Shown: piece by piece, positions 10,567-23,300 of the stretch | Layout of the letters: every line of letters begins with the position of its first letter | Numbering within the stretch: position 1 is the stretch's first letter | NCBI GenBank assembly: GCA_032164295.1 | Contig: JAJHTX010000003.1 | Span: 2,480,001 to 2,544,000 of the forward strand | Reading direction: 5' to 3' | Length of the DNA: 64,000 nucleotides | DNA from: Inonotus obliquus | Taxonomy: Eukaryota > Basidiomycota > Agaricomycetes > Hymenochaetales > Hymenochaetaceae | Position numbers and translations under genes: made by a program | The notes under the pieces: generated by a model | Databases searched by the model: none | What the model saw: only the letters and a program-made list of their open reading frames with translations | Told to the model about the DNA's origin: nothing

Positions 10567-13500
10567 CTAACTACCTCCAGGTACATGAACAGGATGTCCA
10601 CGTTGTAACTTGGCAATCGTGTTCATCCGTAACGATGTATCCGCAAACAACGCACGAACAAGCCTCACCAACTCTTCAACGCTAAAATCAATCAACGCTC
10701 CTTGATCAAACAGGTACGAAATATCCGCTATGGATGCTTCCTGTTTGCCGACACGCGTGAATTATTACGTTATCACAATAAGATGAAGAGATGGCTCACG
10801 AGTAGTTCAGAGAGATACGAGTATTTGAGCCATGAGGGGACGTAATCAAGAATCATCGATGACTGAAACGACCAAAACATCAATCACACGGAAACAATGA
10901 CAGAACAACGACACATACCATTTCCGGGTCACCACTACTAGCAGTATCAATGAACAACCCCTCAAGAGCGTTCAAGATCCGACACAGTTCACTCAATCGG
11001 TGTGAATCCTCTTCCGGAATATCAGGAAGCGCGAGCACATCATCCAGAACCCGCCTCAACGCCGTCTCCACGATTCGCCCTGTTGCTCGTAGCCATTTCG
11101 TGCGAGGCAAAATTGGCTATATCCACCGAGCCAACGAGAGTGATTCCAAGAAAGGATGTGATAAACGTGGAATGCGTAGTGTGCGATGTGTCACGGTGAG
11201 GGTGATGGTGATAGTGATGGTGTTAGTGCCACATCAACATGCGTAAAAACGCAGCCGGTATTAATTTTAATTTTAAAGATGAGTTTAGCTTAGCCTCTTT
11301 CCCGGAAATTAAAGAATGGCGGAATATCGAGAGAGAACACGCACTTTCCATTCCCCAGTCGCGGCTCGCACGTTTTGCAACACTTCACTCATCACAGCCT
11401 CACATTCGTCAAATCGTTCTTGATCGCCTAGTTCAACAAATCCTTCCGCGCGTGATAAGACGTATAAGATCTTTTTACATTCTCGTTCCTGGCAAAGGAG
11501 TTTAAGAAACGCCCCAAATTAGCAACTACGAACATATTAGTGGGAATTACAGCACTCACGATACCTTCATCAAACCACCACGCGCCAAGTGCATGTAGAC
11601 GCTCCAGAGCCTCGTTCATTTGTTCACGTACGGTAGATGCCGAACCCACTAGAAGCTGATCAAGCTTCCCAACCTCTTCATGCACGTACATGCAATCATT
11701 TGAGAATCGTAAAGCTCGTGTAGACCGCGAGAACTCAGATGCAAATACAACAGGATATACTGCACGGTACAGATCGAGTGCGGCTGGTGCGGATTGTAAG
11801 ACGAGCGTGCTGGCGCTGTCGCTTGATTCTGGTGATGATAAAGGGAAGTCGGAGAAAATTGATGAAGTCGCAATGGCTTGACCTTCTGAGAGTGTGTTGG
11901 AGATGAGACGAACCAGATCTTGTGCACGACCTGATATTAAATACGTCTCCGGCTCTTTGGGCCGCTGGAGTAGAGACAACGATGGAGGCTTGATGTTCTT
12001 AGGTTGAGGATTTGAAGGTGCTTGCGGAGAACGAAGAGTTGAAGTCGAGGGATCTTGAGACGGAGGAGAGCTATGTGATTGAGAACGCGGTGAAGCCGAA
12101 TGTGGAAATGTTGACGGTGCCGAGAATGTCAAAGATGGTGGGTTTGAAGGAGGTGCTGGGGACGTTGATCCTTTGCCTTTACCCTTCGCAGTCCGTTTTT
12201 CTAAACCCTTCGCCACCTTTGGTATTTTCACGGGCGATGTAGGTATGGGAGGTGATGGAGGAGTCGGTTCAGGTTCATCCCACGCAGTGTCCCATGCATT
12301 ATCTTCCGAGCTCTCCTGTTGTTGCGTCTCCTCGACCTGATGCCCGCTTCCATTTGTAGCATGATCAGATTTCCCGACATTACCGCTCTCACTAGTGGCA
12401 GGCGTGCTCGTCTCTTCTTCGTCTCCCCAACCCCATGCATCCTCTTCGACTTTTGTCTGATCGGATGCACCAGCATCTCCATCATCGAGATCCCAATCAT
12501 TCGCATCTTCTTCTGTATGTCTAGAAGATGAATTTGCTGCCTCTTCAGACGGCTTGCCATTTGTCGTACTTTCGGTGTTACCACCGGGAGCGTCTTCTTC
12601 AAAGTCCCAGCCAACCTCGTCCTCGCCACTCGATCCGCCCTGAACTGGTATAACTTCCGGCATAGGTGCTGCAATACCCGCTTCTCGCGGCTCAGAAACT
12701 TCCACGCGAATAGTCTGCCCATCCGCTCCTGTGAGGACGACTTTTCTAGCATCCGACAGCATATCGATGCGTCGTTTTCGACCATAATGACCTGCAACGC
12801 TCCTTGCCCATGACTGAATTTCACCCTCTCCAGGGCTACTGAAAGATCCAGTCTCTCCCTTGAAGAAGTACTCTTGCTCAAATCGGACGGCTTCTTGAAT
12901 TAGTTCAAGGAACGAGGGTAGTTCGGAAACGGATGAGGGAAGGGACGGAATAAGGGCATTGTTTAAGAGCGCAGTCGTAGTTGGTTTGTAGAGCGACCGT
13001 GGATATGACGATTGCACTGAGGGAGGGAGTGCGGAAAAGAGATTCTCGCACAGAAAGTCATACAGTGACCTGAGATAGCCCGGTGTCGACGCTTTGGAGT
13101 TTAAGGACGGAGGAAGAGGGAATATAGAAAAGCATAAGGATGGTGCGCCATCATCATCCGATGTCTTCGAAACGTTCGAGGAGCACGCTTGTTGAAGCGG
13201 GAATTCAATGAAGTATGAGATAATGTCGCGACGGAGGGATGCCAGGAACGTGTCAAGGGATAGTGAAGAGAGCGATCCAAGGATGTCCTGAAGTGTTGTG
13301 ATTGTCTGGGACTGACGAACTGCATAGACGACCGTAAGAATCGTAGGTTACCCCATTCAAGCAGTTACTAACCATGGACAGACGGAGAAATGCGCAACTC
13401 AGTTGACGATATTCGGATACTCCTAGAAAATGCTTCACTAAGCTGCTCATCTATCCTGTCTTTCAGCATTCGTGATTGTTTCTAAGGCGTCCAATCAGAA

Positions 13501-14191
13501 CAAATATTAACCAGATAGTCAAAGGTGGTGAGCGAACCTTCATGTCCACCATTACCTCTGCCCTTGCCAGCGCTTCCGGAGCACCCTCCAACAATGTAGC
13601 CACTTCACTAATCCTCCGAACGCCTTCCGCAAGTAAACCATCATCAACAATTGCAGTCAACTTCTCAAAGTGAGAGCGGCATTCGCCCAAGTAGGAGAGC
13701 GCCTCATATGTCACTTGAGCATCTGAAGCACGCTGCGTCAACTCCTTATGGGTCTTCAGAGCTTTCAGTAAGGGCGGAAGAAGCCCTATCTTGGATACGT
13801 CTCAGAAAGTACAACACAAGTCAGTTTGGAATAACGTACCTCAGGACTACCAAGCGCGTTTGAGAGTTTGTCCACATTCGACGTCAGATCCTGCAGTCTC
13901 GTCTGTACGGACTTGGATGATTCGATTTGCCGCTCAAAGTCAGGAAGTTCTTCATATATACGTTCAGATATCCGATTCTGAACAAAGCCGTTAGGTCAAG
14001 CATAAGGACAAAGGCTGACTACGACTAACTTTAGTTTGTTGAATGTTAAGCTCCAACTCGGCGACCCATTCTGCAGCTAGGTCCGCACTGAGGGACTTGT
14101 TGGTCGCGTCAGATATCTTAGTAAGAATTTTAGAAGACACATCTGTAGGTAGCCGCTTTTGCGGAAGATGTTTGGGAACGGGAAAGGCCAT
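10567..14191 (-). CDS. ZW10: ZW10/Dsl1-type tethering protein with Trp-acidic loop
   Basis: ZW10/Dsl1 family protein: a subunit of the NRZ/Dsl1 tether that captures COPI vesicles at the ER and, in animals, also of the kinetochore RZZ complex. Nine exons (14191-14030, 13977-13840, 13789-13538, 13481-13373, 13319-11560, 11488-11345, 11116-10919, 10862-10800, 10740-10567) give 999 residues. The N-terminus is the coiled ZW10 type (SADLAAEWVAELELNIQQTK; ERIYEELPDFERQIESSKS). The core includes GHYGRKRRIDMLSDARKVVL and SAPAALDLYRAVYPVVFA, and the C-terminus FLIDTASSG-type and VPSWLKYSYLSELLEASIAD helices. Residues about 450-570 form a disordered acidic loop with repeated Trp motifs (GWDFEED, WDLDDGD, AWGWGDEE, AWDTAWDE), reminiscent of the COPI-binding lasso of yeast Dsl1. 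The intron 11344-11117 is unusually long (228 nt) for this gene. An upstream in-frame ATG at 14236 was rejected because its extra residues look like 5' UTR. Confidence 0.85.
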
Positions 14192-14493
14192 GAGCGCCAG
14201 ACACGTCAATCCACGCTCGCGGTGAGGTCGTTTCAATGTGTTGAGTCACGTGGTTACACGACATGCTCGGCACTTCTGATTCTGGACGGGCAGGCAATGG
14301 GTACTCTTGAACCCAATCTGTACAAAATAGGGGCTCGCCGCAGTGAACTCATAAAATAATGTACAGCACAAGGACATTACATAAAATTGGATTTACATCA
14401 AGGGTGACATTTCGACCGATGTATAAACATAAGAAACAGGGAAGCCTCAAACCAATTGCAGCGCCAGGAACAGAACACATGAAGACGCGAGCT

Positions 14494-15888
14494 TCATTTG
14501 CCCTTCTTTGACAGTTCTACAGCGTTTTTGAAAGCACCTAATAGAGCAGTCAATTGTATCTTCTCGCTCCCACCCGTCGATAGCCGATACCTTGAGCAAT
14601 TAGAAATCAGAAAATGGTTAGCAATGCACATGCCGCGATCTAACTCACTCAGTAGTAGCGAGCTGATCAAGGAGGTAAACACGAGCTTGCGGGCCGAAGT
14701 CAATCGTATCAATGTAGTCGTAGGTACCCGTGATTAGATCTTGCAGTGCTAGGCCACGTTCAATCTTCAAAGCCGATATCACTAGTCAGAACGTTTGTCA
14801 ATGATGCTGTTGTAGCCAGGAAGCAAGGAGATACTCACTTTCGTATGAAGTTGTGAATTCATCCCCAAGCATGGAGTTGACAACTGTCTCAATGTCTTTC
14901 GGCTGAGGGCTACCGGTGCAGTTGTAGATATCCGTTTCTCCGATAACGTCATACGCAGCATGACAAGCTTGCAGAACATTCAGAGCCCTCCTCATATCCC
15001 CTCTTGAAAGCTTTAATAGGGCTTCTTTGCCTTCTGGTGTCAACTTAACACTGCAAGTCGATTGAAATCAGTTGTCTTTCCCAAGCCACCCGTCGGCTGC
15101 TCACTTTTCAGCCTCAATTATACCCTGCAATCGTCTTTCAACTTCTTTGATTGGTAATGGACTAAATCGAAAGCGAGTACATCGACTTTGTATAGCTGGT
15201 GTGATTTTGTTGACATAATTGCATATGATGCAGAATCGGACGTTTTTAGTGTACTGCTCGATTACGCGACGAAGAGCAGCTTGGGCGGCCTGAGTCATCA
15301 TGTCTGCTTCGTCAAGAATGATGAGCTTGAATCCCTTTGAGAACAGGGTGCGGGTCTCCGCAAATTGCTTCACTTGCTCGCGTACAACGTCAATGCCACG
15401 ATCGTCTGATGCATTGAGCTAACAAGGTCATTAGTGAATGGACCGGATTATACCATAACCAATCGCATACCTCTAGAATCTGTTTCCTATAGTTTGGACC
15501 GTATATACGGCGTGCGACTGCAAGGATGGTGGATGTCTTCCCAGTTCCGGGCGGTCCGTAAAATAGAAGGTGCGGGAGGCGGTTCTTTTCGATGAACTTC
15601 TCGACTGTACATGGACTCATTAGCCGAAATGTCAGTCCAGCACTTGTGAAGCTTACTGGTGCTGGTGATGTCCTTATGTGAAACAACGTCGTCTAAGGTG
15701 ACCGGCCGATACTTTTCGACCCTTGCGAGTTGTCAGACAAGGACAAGAGATGCCTCCACGTCACTTACTCACCATGGTAGATTCTCGTCTTGTGAGTAGT
15801 CAGCATTCGTTTCTTTTCCCTTTCCTTTGAAGGAGAACGTGTTCAGCGCGTCTGGATCAGCCATCGGTACATCCTCATCGCTCGACAT
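14494..15888 (-). CDS. RFC3: Replication factor C subunit 3 (human RFC5-type)
   Basis: Small clamp-loader subunit of RFC, an AAA+ ATPase that loads PCNA at primer-template junctions in the nucleus. The start at 15888 gives [12 protein letters not shown], and the first splice builds [20 protein letters not shown]. Visible motifs in order: RFC box (WVEKYRP), Walker [18 protein letters not shown], Walker B LIILDEAD, and the SRC arginine-finger motif in [15 protein letters not shown]. These are followed by [13 protein letters not shown] (sensor 2) and the collar helices ending [20 protein letters not shown]. The phrase [10 protein letters not shown] and overall size match yeast Rfc3/human RFC5 rather than the other small subunits. 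Introns are short; the splice at about 15115/15046 adds [10 protein letters not shown]. It is divergent from the ubiquitin gene, with 277 bp between start codons. Confidence 0.9.
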
Positions 15889-16165
15889 GTCTTTCGTCGT
15901 TAGAGTCGTTGGCCTGACGCGTCTGGGCGCTCGCGAGTCACGCGCAACGCGTCAGAATAGAATCCCGTGACATTGGTATGTGAGAATATCTTACGTACGG
16001 AACTATACATCGAGTCAAAGCGATGTCTTGTTAGTCATTAACCATTGTCGACGTTTGTCAAGGACTCCAGGGTTTGTAAAGCTCGTTGGATAGACAGACG
16101 CACCACCACACATTTGGCGTCATAAACAACCCAACCTCAGCTGTTGAGCTGTCCATTGCAGCACA
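15889..16165. promoter_or_regulatory. Bidirectional promoter, RFC3 / ubiquitin-S27a
   Basis: Only 277 bp separate the divergent ATGs of a clamp-loader gene and a ribosomal-protein gene. The region is rich in ACGCGT-like elements next to RFC3 (GACGCGTC at about 15916 and CAACGCGTC near 15946). In ascomycete yeasts ACGCGT is the MCB box of S-phase genes; applying that here is inference. No TATA box is obvious on the ubiquitin side. Confidence 0.5.
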
Positions 16166-16916
<751 letters not shown>

Positions 16917-17174
16917 AGTGGATTTTCTTTCGTCTTTATGGTAGTCGGTTGTATGCTCTATGCCGCCTGTTCTTTCTAGGACATTCGATATACTCCCGCG
17001 GTACACAAGCAATACATGATTACAATTGTACGATTATACTCAAGCGTAATTTCTCGAGTATGTGGAAGAGTGTATTTGGATTTGCGTGAACGTGAGATAA
17101 TCTCAATCCAGGTCGACATCATTGGGTTTATAAAGTGCAAGAGCTTTCTGCCTTTCGTGAAAGTCTTGAAGAAC

Positions 17175-17729
17175 TTAGAACCGCAGAAAAATGGGCCGGT
17201 AGATTCGTGGAGCATACTTAAGAGGTTGTTCCATTATCTCATCGAACTTTGAGCATAGGGCTTGGTATGCTTGGTCGGAGGCGACAAGAGGTTTTACTGA
17301 ACCTTGCATATTGGGCGTACCAACGCAACCGACCATTTTGAGAGTCGTGATGCTGGCGACGTCCGGCTCCTTTTCAAGATGTCCATGACAGCTTTCAATC
17401 ACATATCTAATCAGGCTGAACAAGCTTATTTTGTAGTGCACGCGTGTACTGTATGAAAGCACGGCACTTATCTGCGCGGGATTAGAGTGCCGACATTGCG
17501 AAATCTCAATTCAGTTGCATCATCAGGTTTTGCAGTTGAGCCAAGTGCAGATTGCACCGTCTGGATCCCCTTTTCCATGCTCAACTCTCGGGATTCCATA
17601 CTAATCGTCTTCGCTCCTCTCAAGAAGACACTCTTGTTCTATTCAGTCGCAAAGTAGGGTGCTCCGGAAGTATTCTCACCCTTGCGCCGATTGAGAGGAG
17701 ACCGCTGAATGCGTTACAAGCGCCTGCAT
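17175..17729 (-). CDS. Possible small gene of unknown function
   Basis: I do not recognise this product. The minus strand has an ATG at 17729 and an exon-like segment containing MEKGIQTVQSALGS. A longer open stretch reads ISAVLSYSTRVHYKISL, ESCHGHLEKEPDVASITTLK and DQAYQALCSKFDEIMEQPL. An in-frame 3' splice site with a CTAAT branch-like element precedes the longer stretch. Composition resembles a short alpha-helical protein. I could not find a phase-consistent last exon, although VLQDFHERQKALAL ending DVDLD is open just downstream, near 17175-17105. It could be a genuine small gene with a misread intron, a decaying gene or a chance ORF. The rest of 16917-18128 shows nothing I can support. Confidence 0.3.
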
Positions 17730-18128
17730 GGTTGTAGGGACGCCGGGTCGAGATACGATCAGATGCTTCTACCTATCGGAGTCAAGCAAAGTGAACTATG
17801 TTGGATTCGTCGTCGTCGCCAATGGTAGGCAACCTGTTTCAAAAATTCCAAGATAGAAACAATGCTGTCACACTGTTGTATTGTCACGATGTGACGAAGC
17901 GAGCCTCGTGATCCCGTCGCGTCCAACGCTGTCAGGCGGACTTGCACCGGAGTATGAAAAGACCGCGCACACATTAATTGCCCCTTTCTAGATCTGTCGG
18001 CCGTGATGTCCTAGATATGTGGTATGTGGCTCATAAAATACGTCAGTGTATCTGACGATAAGTGCTAAAAGCCATGTGACATTGTGGAATTGTGGCTGTG
18101 TCGGAGCCAAGAGCCAAGACGCCGAACG

Positions 18129-18134
18129 TATAAA
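18129..18134 (+). promoter_or_regulatory. TATA box of the VCX1-like gene
   Basis: TATAAA lies 52 nt upstream of the ATG at 18187, in a GC-rich context, which leaves a short 5' UTR. Confidence 0.55.
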
Positions 18135-18186
18135 GGTAAGACGGGGAGCAACTCGTCTACTTCCCACACGCGCCTACCCACCTTGA

Positions 18187-19904
18187 ATGGGAGACCCCTC
18201 TATATCTTCAGTTGAGCATGCTTCCGCCGTGCCCCAGCCAGCATCTCCAGCTCGTCTCACTGTTGACGAAGATGCGGATGAGCCCCCTAGTCCGCATTCA
18301 TCCTCTCGGTCGTCTCAAATAGGACATACTCAAGTAATAGAGTCTCAGAGTATCGGAAGGTGTACCGAAGCAAGTGGGGTGATTTCGTACTTTGTGCGCG
18401 AGAGAAAAACGCCAAGTTCCGATGAAGAAAAGGCGGAACCTACATTGCCTGACCCACCGGTGCTTATCAGTAATACAATTGTGCCGGGTAGGAAAGATCG
18501 TCTGCGAGCATTGTTTACACCGCAGCACGCTCTCGGGCCAGTGCCATCTTACACGGCATCGTTCGTCGCTATTCTCCGTTATTCCCCACTGAACGTGTTT
18601 CTCCTATGTGTTCCAGTCTCCTGGGCACTACACTACTCCCACCAGGCACCAACTACCATCTTCGTATTTGCAGCACTCGGGATTATCCCACTCGCAGCAC
18701 TGCTCGGACTCGGTACAGAACAAATCGCACTGCACACGAGCCAATGCGTCGGAGGCTTGCTCAATGCAACACTCGGAAACGTTGTCGAACTCATCGTCGC
18801 GGGTATAGCGTTGTCACGTTGCGACCTGGATCTCGTCCAGAGTTCACTCCTCGGTGGCCTACTTAGTAATCTTCTCCTGGTACTAGGTATGGCCTTCGCA
18901 GCAGGTGGATTTCGCTTTAACCAGCAAGAGTTCCAACCGGTCGTTGCGCAGCTCAATTTGTCCCTCATGACTTTGTCGGTTATCACTCTGCTCGTTCCCG
19001 CTGCGTTCCATGAGTTTCTGAGCGAGCGTATTCAACTGGATGAGGAAGGTCCTATTCTCCTTACGTTAAGTCGTGGGACATCAGTTATATTACTTCTGAT
19101 GTAAGTCTTCACTTATTTGCTCACAATAGTCACTCATTCCTTTTCACCGTTAGATATATCGCGTATCTGTTCTTCCAGTTTTATTCCCATTCCCACCTGT
19201 TTGTGGATACGATACAGAAGCCCACTGCGCGTCGTCGTTCCTCGCCCTCTGCAAGTTCATCGCGCTCAGCTACAGCTGTGGAACCAGTACTTCCCGCACC
19301 ACCCCCAACAATGGTCTTCGAGCATACTGAATATCCCCGCATGAACATTCCCTCCGCCTTATGCCTGCTAGCAGCCGTTACGGGTCTCGCATATCTCACC
19401 GCAGACCTCCTCGTCGAAGCACTAGACGAAGTAGCAGTAGCTGCACCATTCTCAAGGGAATTCCTCACATTAATCATCATTCCGATTATTTCAAACGCTG
19501 CTGAACATACAACGGCTGTCGTAGTCGCGAGTAAAGGCAAATTCGACCTTGCTCTTCAAGTAGCTATTGGAAGCTGTATTCAAATTGCGTTGTTTGTTGT
19601 TCCTATATTGGTTCTAGCGGGCTGGTCCGTTGGAAAACCGCTTTCGCTTGTGTTTGATCCTTTGCAGACGCTTTGTCTGTTCTTTGCGGTCTTACTTGTC
19701 AAGTTCTCTGTGGAGGATGGGAAAGCGCATTGGATGAGCGGGGTTATCCTAGTCGGTCAGTATTTTCCTTACTTTCTTGGGACAATTACGTTGGGAAGGA
19801 TTGAACTGACGTCGGATGTGTTTATAGCGGTCTATTGTGTCATTGCGCTTTCCTTCTGGAATTTCCCTGATCTGGGAAACGACTCCGCTTTCGTTTGCAC
19901 GTAA
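18187..19904 (+). CDS. VCX1: Vacuolar Ca2+/H+ exchanger (CAX/VCX1 family)
   Basis: Cation/H+ antiporter that loads Ca2+ into the vacuole using the proton gradient. Introns at about 19100-19153 and 19756-19827 leave three exons. The second intron is in frame and 72 nt long, so an unspliced reading is also open; I prefer splicing because it joins GVILVAVYCVIALSFWNFP, the usual last membrane helix. About 115 N-terminal cytosolic residues are disordered. Hydrophobic helices then follow in the CAX pattern. The first alpha-repeat holds GNVVELIVAGIAL and the second SNAAEHTTAVVVASKGK, each with the Glu used for Ca2+ coordination; most family members have GNAAEH in the second. A poly-Ser/Arg cytosolic loop (TARRRSSPSASSSRS) separates the two halves, where the family usually has an acidic helix. 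This loop is basic instead, which is a mild oddity. Confidence 0.88.
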
Positions 19905-20375
19905 AACCCGCCTTTTTATTCGCTACGATTCTTCAGGTCAATGAATACACGACCAGAATTATTTTTCAGGATTTTATGCCTCCTCTGTATTTTTTCCCCT
20001 TCTGTTTTTCTCCGTTACGAAACGCGAGCGTGCTTGTCAAGTCGGAAATCATGTACTAGTAGTTTGCGGTTTGCTGTGTTTGATGAACATGACTGATGAA
20101 TAGTACACGTTTTCAAACGTTTTACATAAATCCCCTTTGCTTTGAAGAAAATAGATTCAACGAATGTGAAGGTTGACAATGAGGTGAAAACGTTCATGGT
20201 GACAGAAATCTCTGGTGACTACCAAATTTTAGATTATATCCTTTACCGCGATACCAGAAACCTGATTGATGCTGACGTAGACTATCAACTTTCGATGAAC
20301 TGCATACGTTTCATTAGTTCCTTTTGTAAAGCAAAATTCTAGATTCTTCCTACTTCCTACGAAGTATTGAACGAT
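19905..20375. other. Convergent 3' region, no gene seen
   Basis: This 471 bp separates the stop codons of the VCX1-like gene and MET5. It is AT-rich with T-tracts near 19985-20010, presumably both 3' UTRs. No coding or RNA feature is visible. Confidence 0.5.
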
Positions 20376-23300
20376 CTACGCGGTGGCACTAATTTCACGG
20401 TGTGGACCAAGTCCACCCATACCATCATACCACTCCTTTCCAGAAGTCGTCTCGGAAATGTAACCTGCACGAATCACAAAATCTCCAAAATGTTCACCTT
20501 CAAGCCTCTCTAGTGCGTAATGTTTGATCATGGGTCGGAGTATGGCAAGAATTTCAGGTTCCGTGACAGATTCTGAAAGCGAGTGAGTCTCACTGGAGAG
20601 GAGATAGTATGAATGGATAACGAACCTCGATAGATCTTATTGAGTCGTTGCCCGTGATAGCCACCACCGAGTAGCATCAAGTAGCTTCCAGGTGCTTTGC
20701 CGACAAAGGCGATCTCGGCAACGTAGGGACGTGCGCACCCATTTGGACAGCCTGTCATTCGCATGACAATCGAGTCATTACGAAGGCCGTATTCTTCGCA
20801 GATCGCTTCGACCTTGCTGATGAGTACAGGGAGGTACTATTTAACAACATAGTAAACACAAAAGACCCCGCACGAAAGTGACTGCTTACTCACCCTTTCC
20901 GATTCTGCCATTGCAAGTCCGCAAGTTGGAAACGCGACGCAAGCTGACGAAGATAATCTCAACCCAGAATAGTCCAGATTGTCTAGCTTATACTCCGCAA
21001 GTAGTGCCTTTATCCGCGGGACTTCCTCAGCAGGGATATCCGCAAGCATCAAGTGTTGGTTCGTAGTTAGCCGGAATGCCCCTTTGTGGACCCTTGCGAT
21101 TTCACGGAGTCCCTTCTTGAAGTCCCGTCCAGGCACGTTCTGCACTCGACCATTTTCAATGAACATCATATAATTGTGTTTTCCATTCTCGCCCACAGAC
21201 CAGCCGAAGTCATCAATATTGCGATCGAAAGTATAAGGCCGAGCGTGTGCTAGTGACCATCCAAGGAGCTTCTCGACCTCGGCCTTGAAGACGTCCAACC
21301 CCATGCGGTCGATGGTGTACTTTAATCGAGCATTTTTGCGACTAGATTGAGAGTCAGCTAACGTACTTGCTCAAGGAAATAATCAACTTACTCCGCCCGA
21401 TTGCCGTTGTCCCTTTGCACGATCATAATCTTCTCAGCAACATCGAGACCTTGTTTTGGTGTGCAGAAGCCAAGAATACTGCCCAGTCGCGGATACGTCT
21501 TCTTGTTGCCGTGTGTGATACCCATGCCACCTCCTGCAGTGACGTTGAAGCCCTCCAGCTTCCCATCTTTTCCAACAATTGCAATAAATCCGACGTCATT
21601 GGCGAATACGTCCACGTCATTCGTAGGGGGCACTGCTACAGCAACCTTGAACTGAACTAGGGTCAACGACGGTGGTTCAACAGCTGAAATTACGACGCAA
21701 ACCACACCTTTCGAGGAAGATAGGATTCGCCATACAGCGGTTCGAAGTCATGAACAGCATCACCGGCAACAAGTTTCTTGTCTAGCCAAATTTCGTGATA
21801 AGCCGTGGTTCGAGGTAGTAGTCTCTCGCTAAGCGACTTAGCAAAGTCGTAGACTTCCGCGTGCAGTCGTGATTTGGCGGGAATTGCAGAAACAATGACG
21901 TTCCTAGATAATGCTCAGCATATGATACAGTAAAACACTTCGACGGTATTCACCTGTTGACGTCTCCACATGCCGCCAAGGTGTCTAAAAGTACCCGATT
22001 GATTTCACGGATTGTTTGCTTGAGATGCCGTTTGATAACGCCATGAAACTGGAAGGTCTGTCGCGTTGTGATCTTTAATGTCCCATTACCATGCTCATCC
22101 GCGATCTGGTCCATTGCAAGCCATTGATCAGACGTGCACACTCCCCCAGGCAAACGGACACGAATCATGAAAGCGTATGCAGGCTCAACACCCTGAGCTT
22201 GACGTTCATCACGAATATCCCGATCATCTTGCTGGTAGATGCCGTGGAATTTCGTCAATTGTGTGTCGCTCGGTGCAATAGAACCGGTTGTGGTGTCCTC
22301 TAATCCTTCCACGATCGTTCCGCGAAGATAGTTCGATGCAACTTTCATGTGTTCATTCGTGATCGGATCCGGCTCCGGTTCTGTCACTTCAATATTATCA
22401 ACGCCAAGGGCTTTCCAGACAACAGGTTCCCATAACTTGTACCCGGATTCGGGACCATCTTCATCCTGATCATCACCAAGCCCCAGGTCCGCAAAACGTG
22501 TTGCACCCAGAGCGGAAAGGCGTGTATCCAAGTCTTTACCAGGTCTGTTGTAGTAATGAGCATCCTCTGGACGCGGCCAGTAATGAGAGTCACCCATGCC
22601 AAAGACTGTATATTTGACAGACTGAAGAGGTGTCGCGCATCGCGTGACGGCTGCGTTTAACGATTTGAAGAACGTCCGTCCGTTCTGCGGCGGCTCTCCT
22701 TGACCTGCAGTAGATGTTATAAATACGACGTACTCCTCTTTCGCAATATCTTCGAGTGACGTCGAGTCCATCGTCGCAACAGTCGTTGCAAGACCACGAA
22801 CCTTTCCGCGATTTGCGAGCCGCTTCGCTTTCTTCTCTGCATTTCCGCCATCAGATGCGAAGAGTACAAGCAGAGGTGCTCCGGAAATGTTGTTCAACAA
22901 ATTATCGTAAGCCTGTCTTGCGCGCTTCTGTCGTGCTTCTTTGACATTCTCACCAAGGCTACTAACGAGCTCGACCGCCAGCTCAGGCTTCGTGCGCGAC
23001 AGCTGGCTAAGATGATTCTGGCGGTCAAGAAACTCCCGCAGCTCATTCTTAATCGCATCGGAATCAAGCGAGAAAGGCTCCCTGCCTTCGCGTTCCTTTG
23101 CGGGGTTCCAGCGGTAGAGCGGCCAATATCCAGTATCGACGGCAAGTTTAGTCTCTTTGAGGACGTCAAGAGCAGGAGCATCCTCAGTCTGATATGGCAA
23201 GTATGCCAAAACGATCGACGGGCCTGGGAAGCGATCCGCCTCTACAAGGGCCTGAAGTACTTGTGTGTATGAAGAATAGATAGCAACGCTCGCGACGTAG

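Noticed and set aside
14155..14236. Upstream ATG (14236) as the start of ZW10
   Set aside because: The 15 added residues look like translated 5' UTR. MAFPVPKHLP at 14191 fits the family better.
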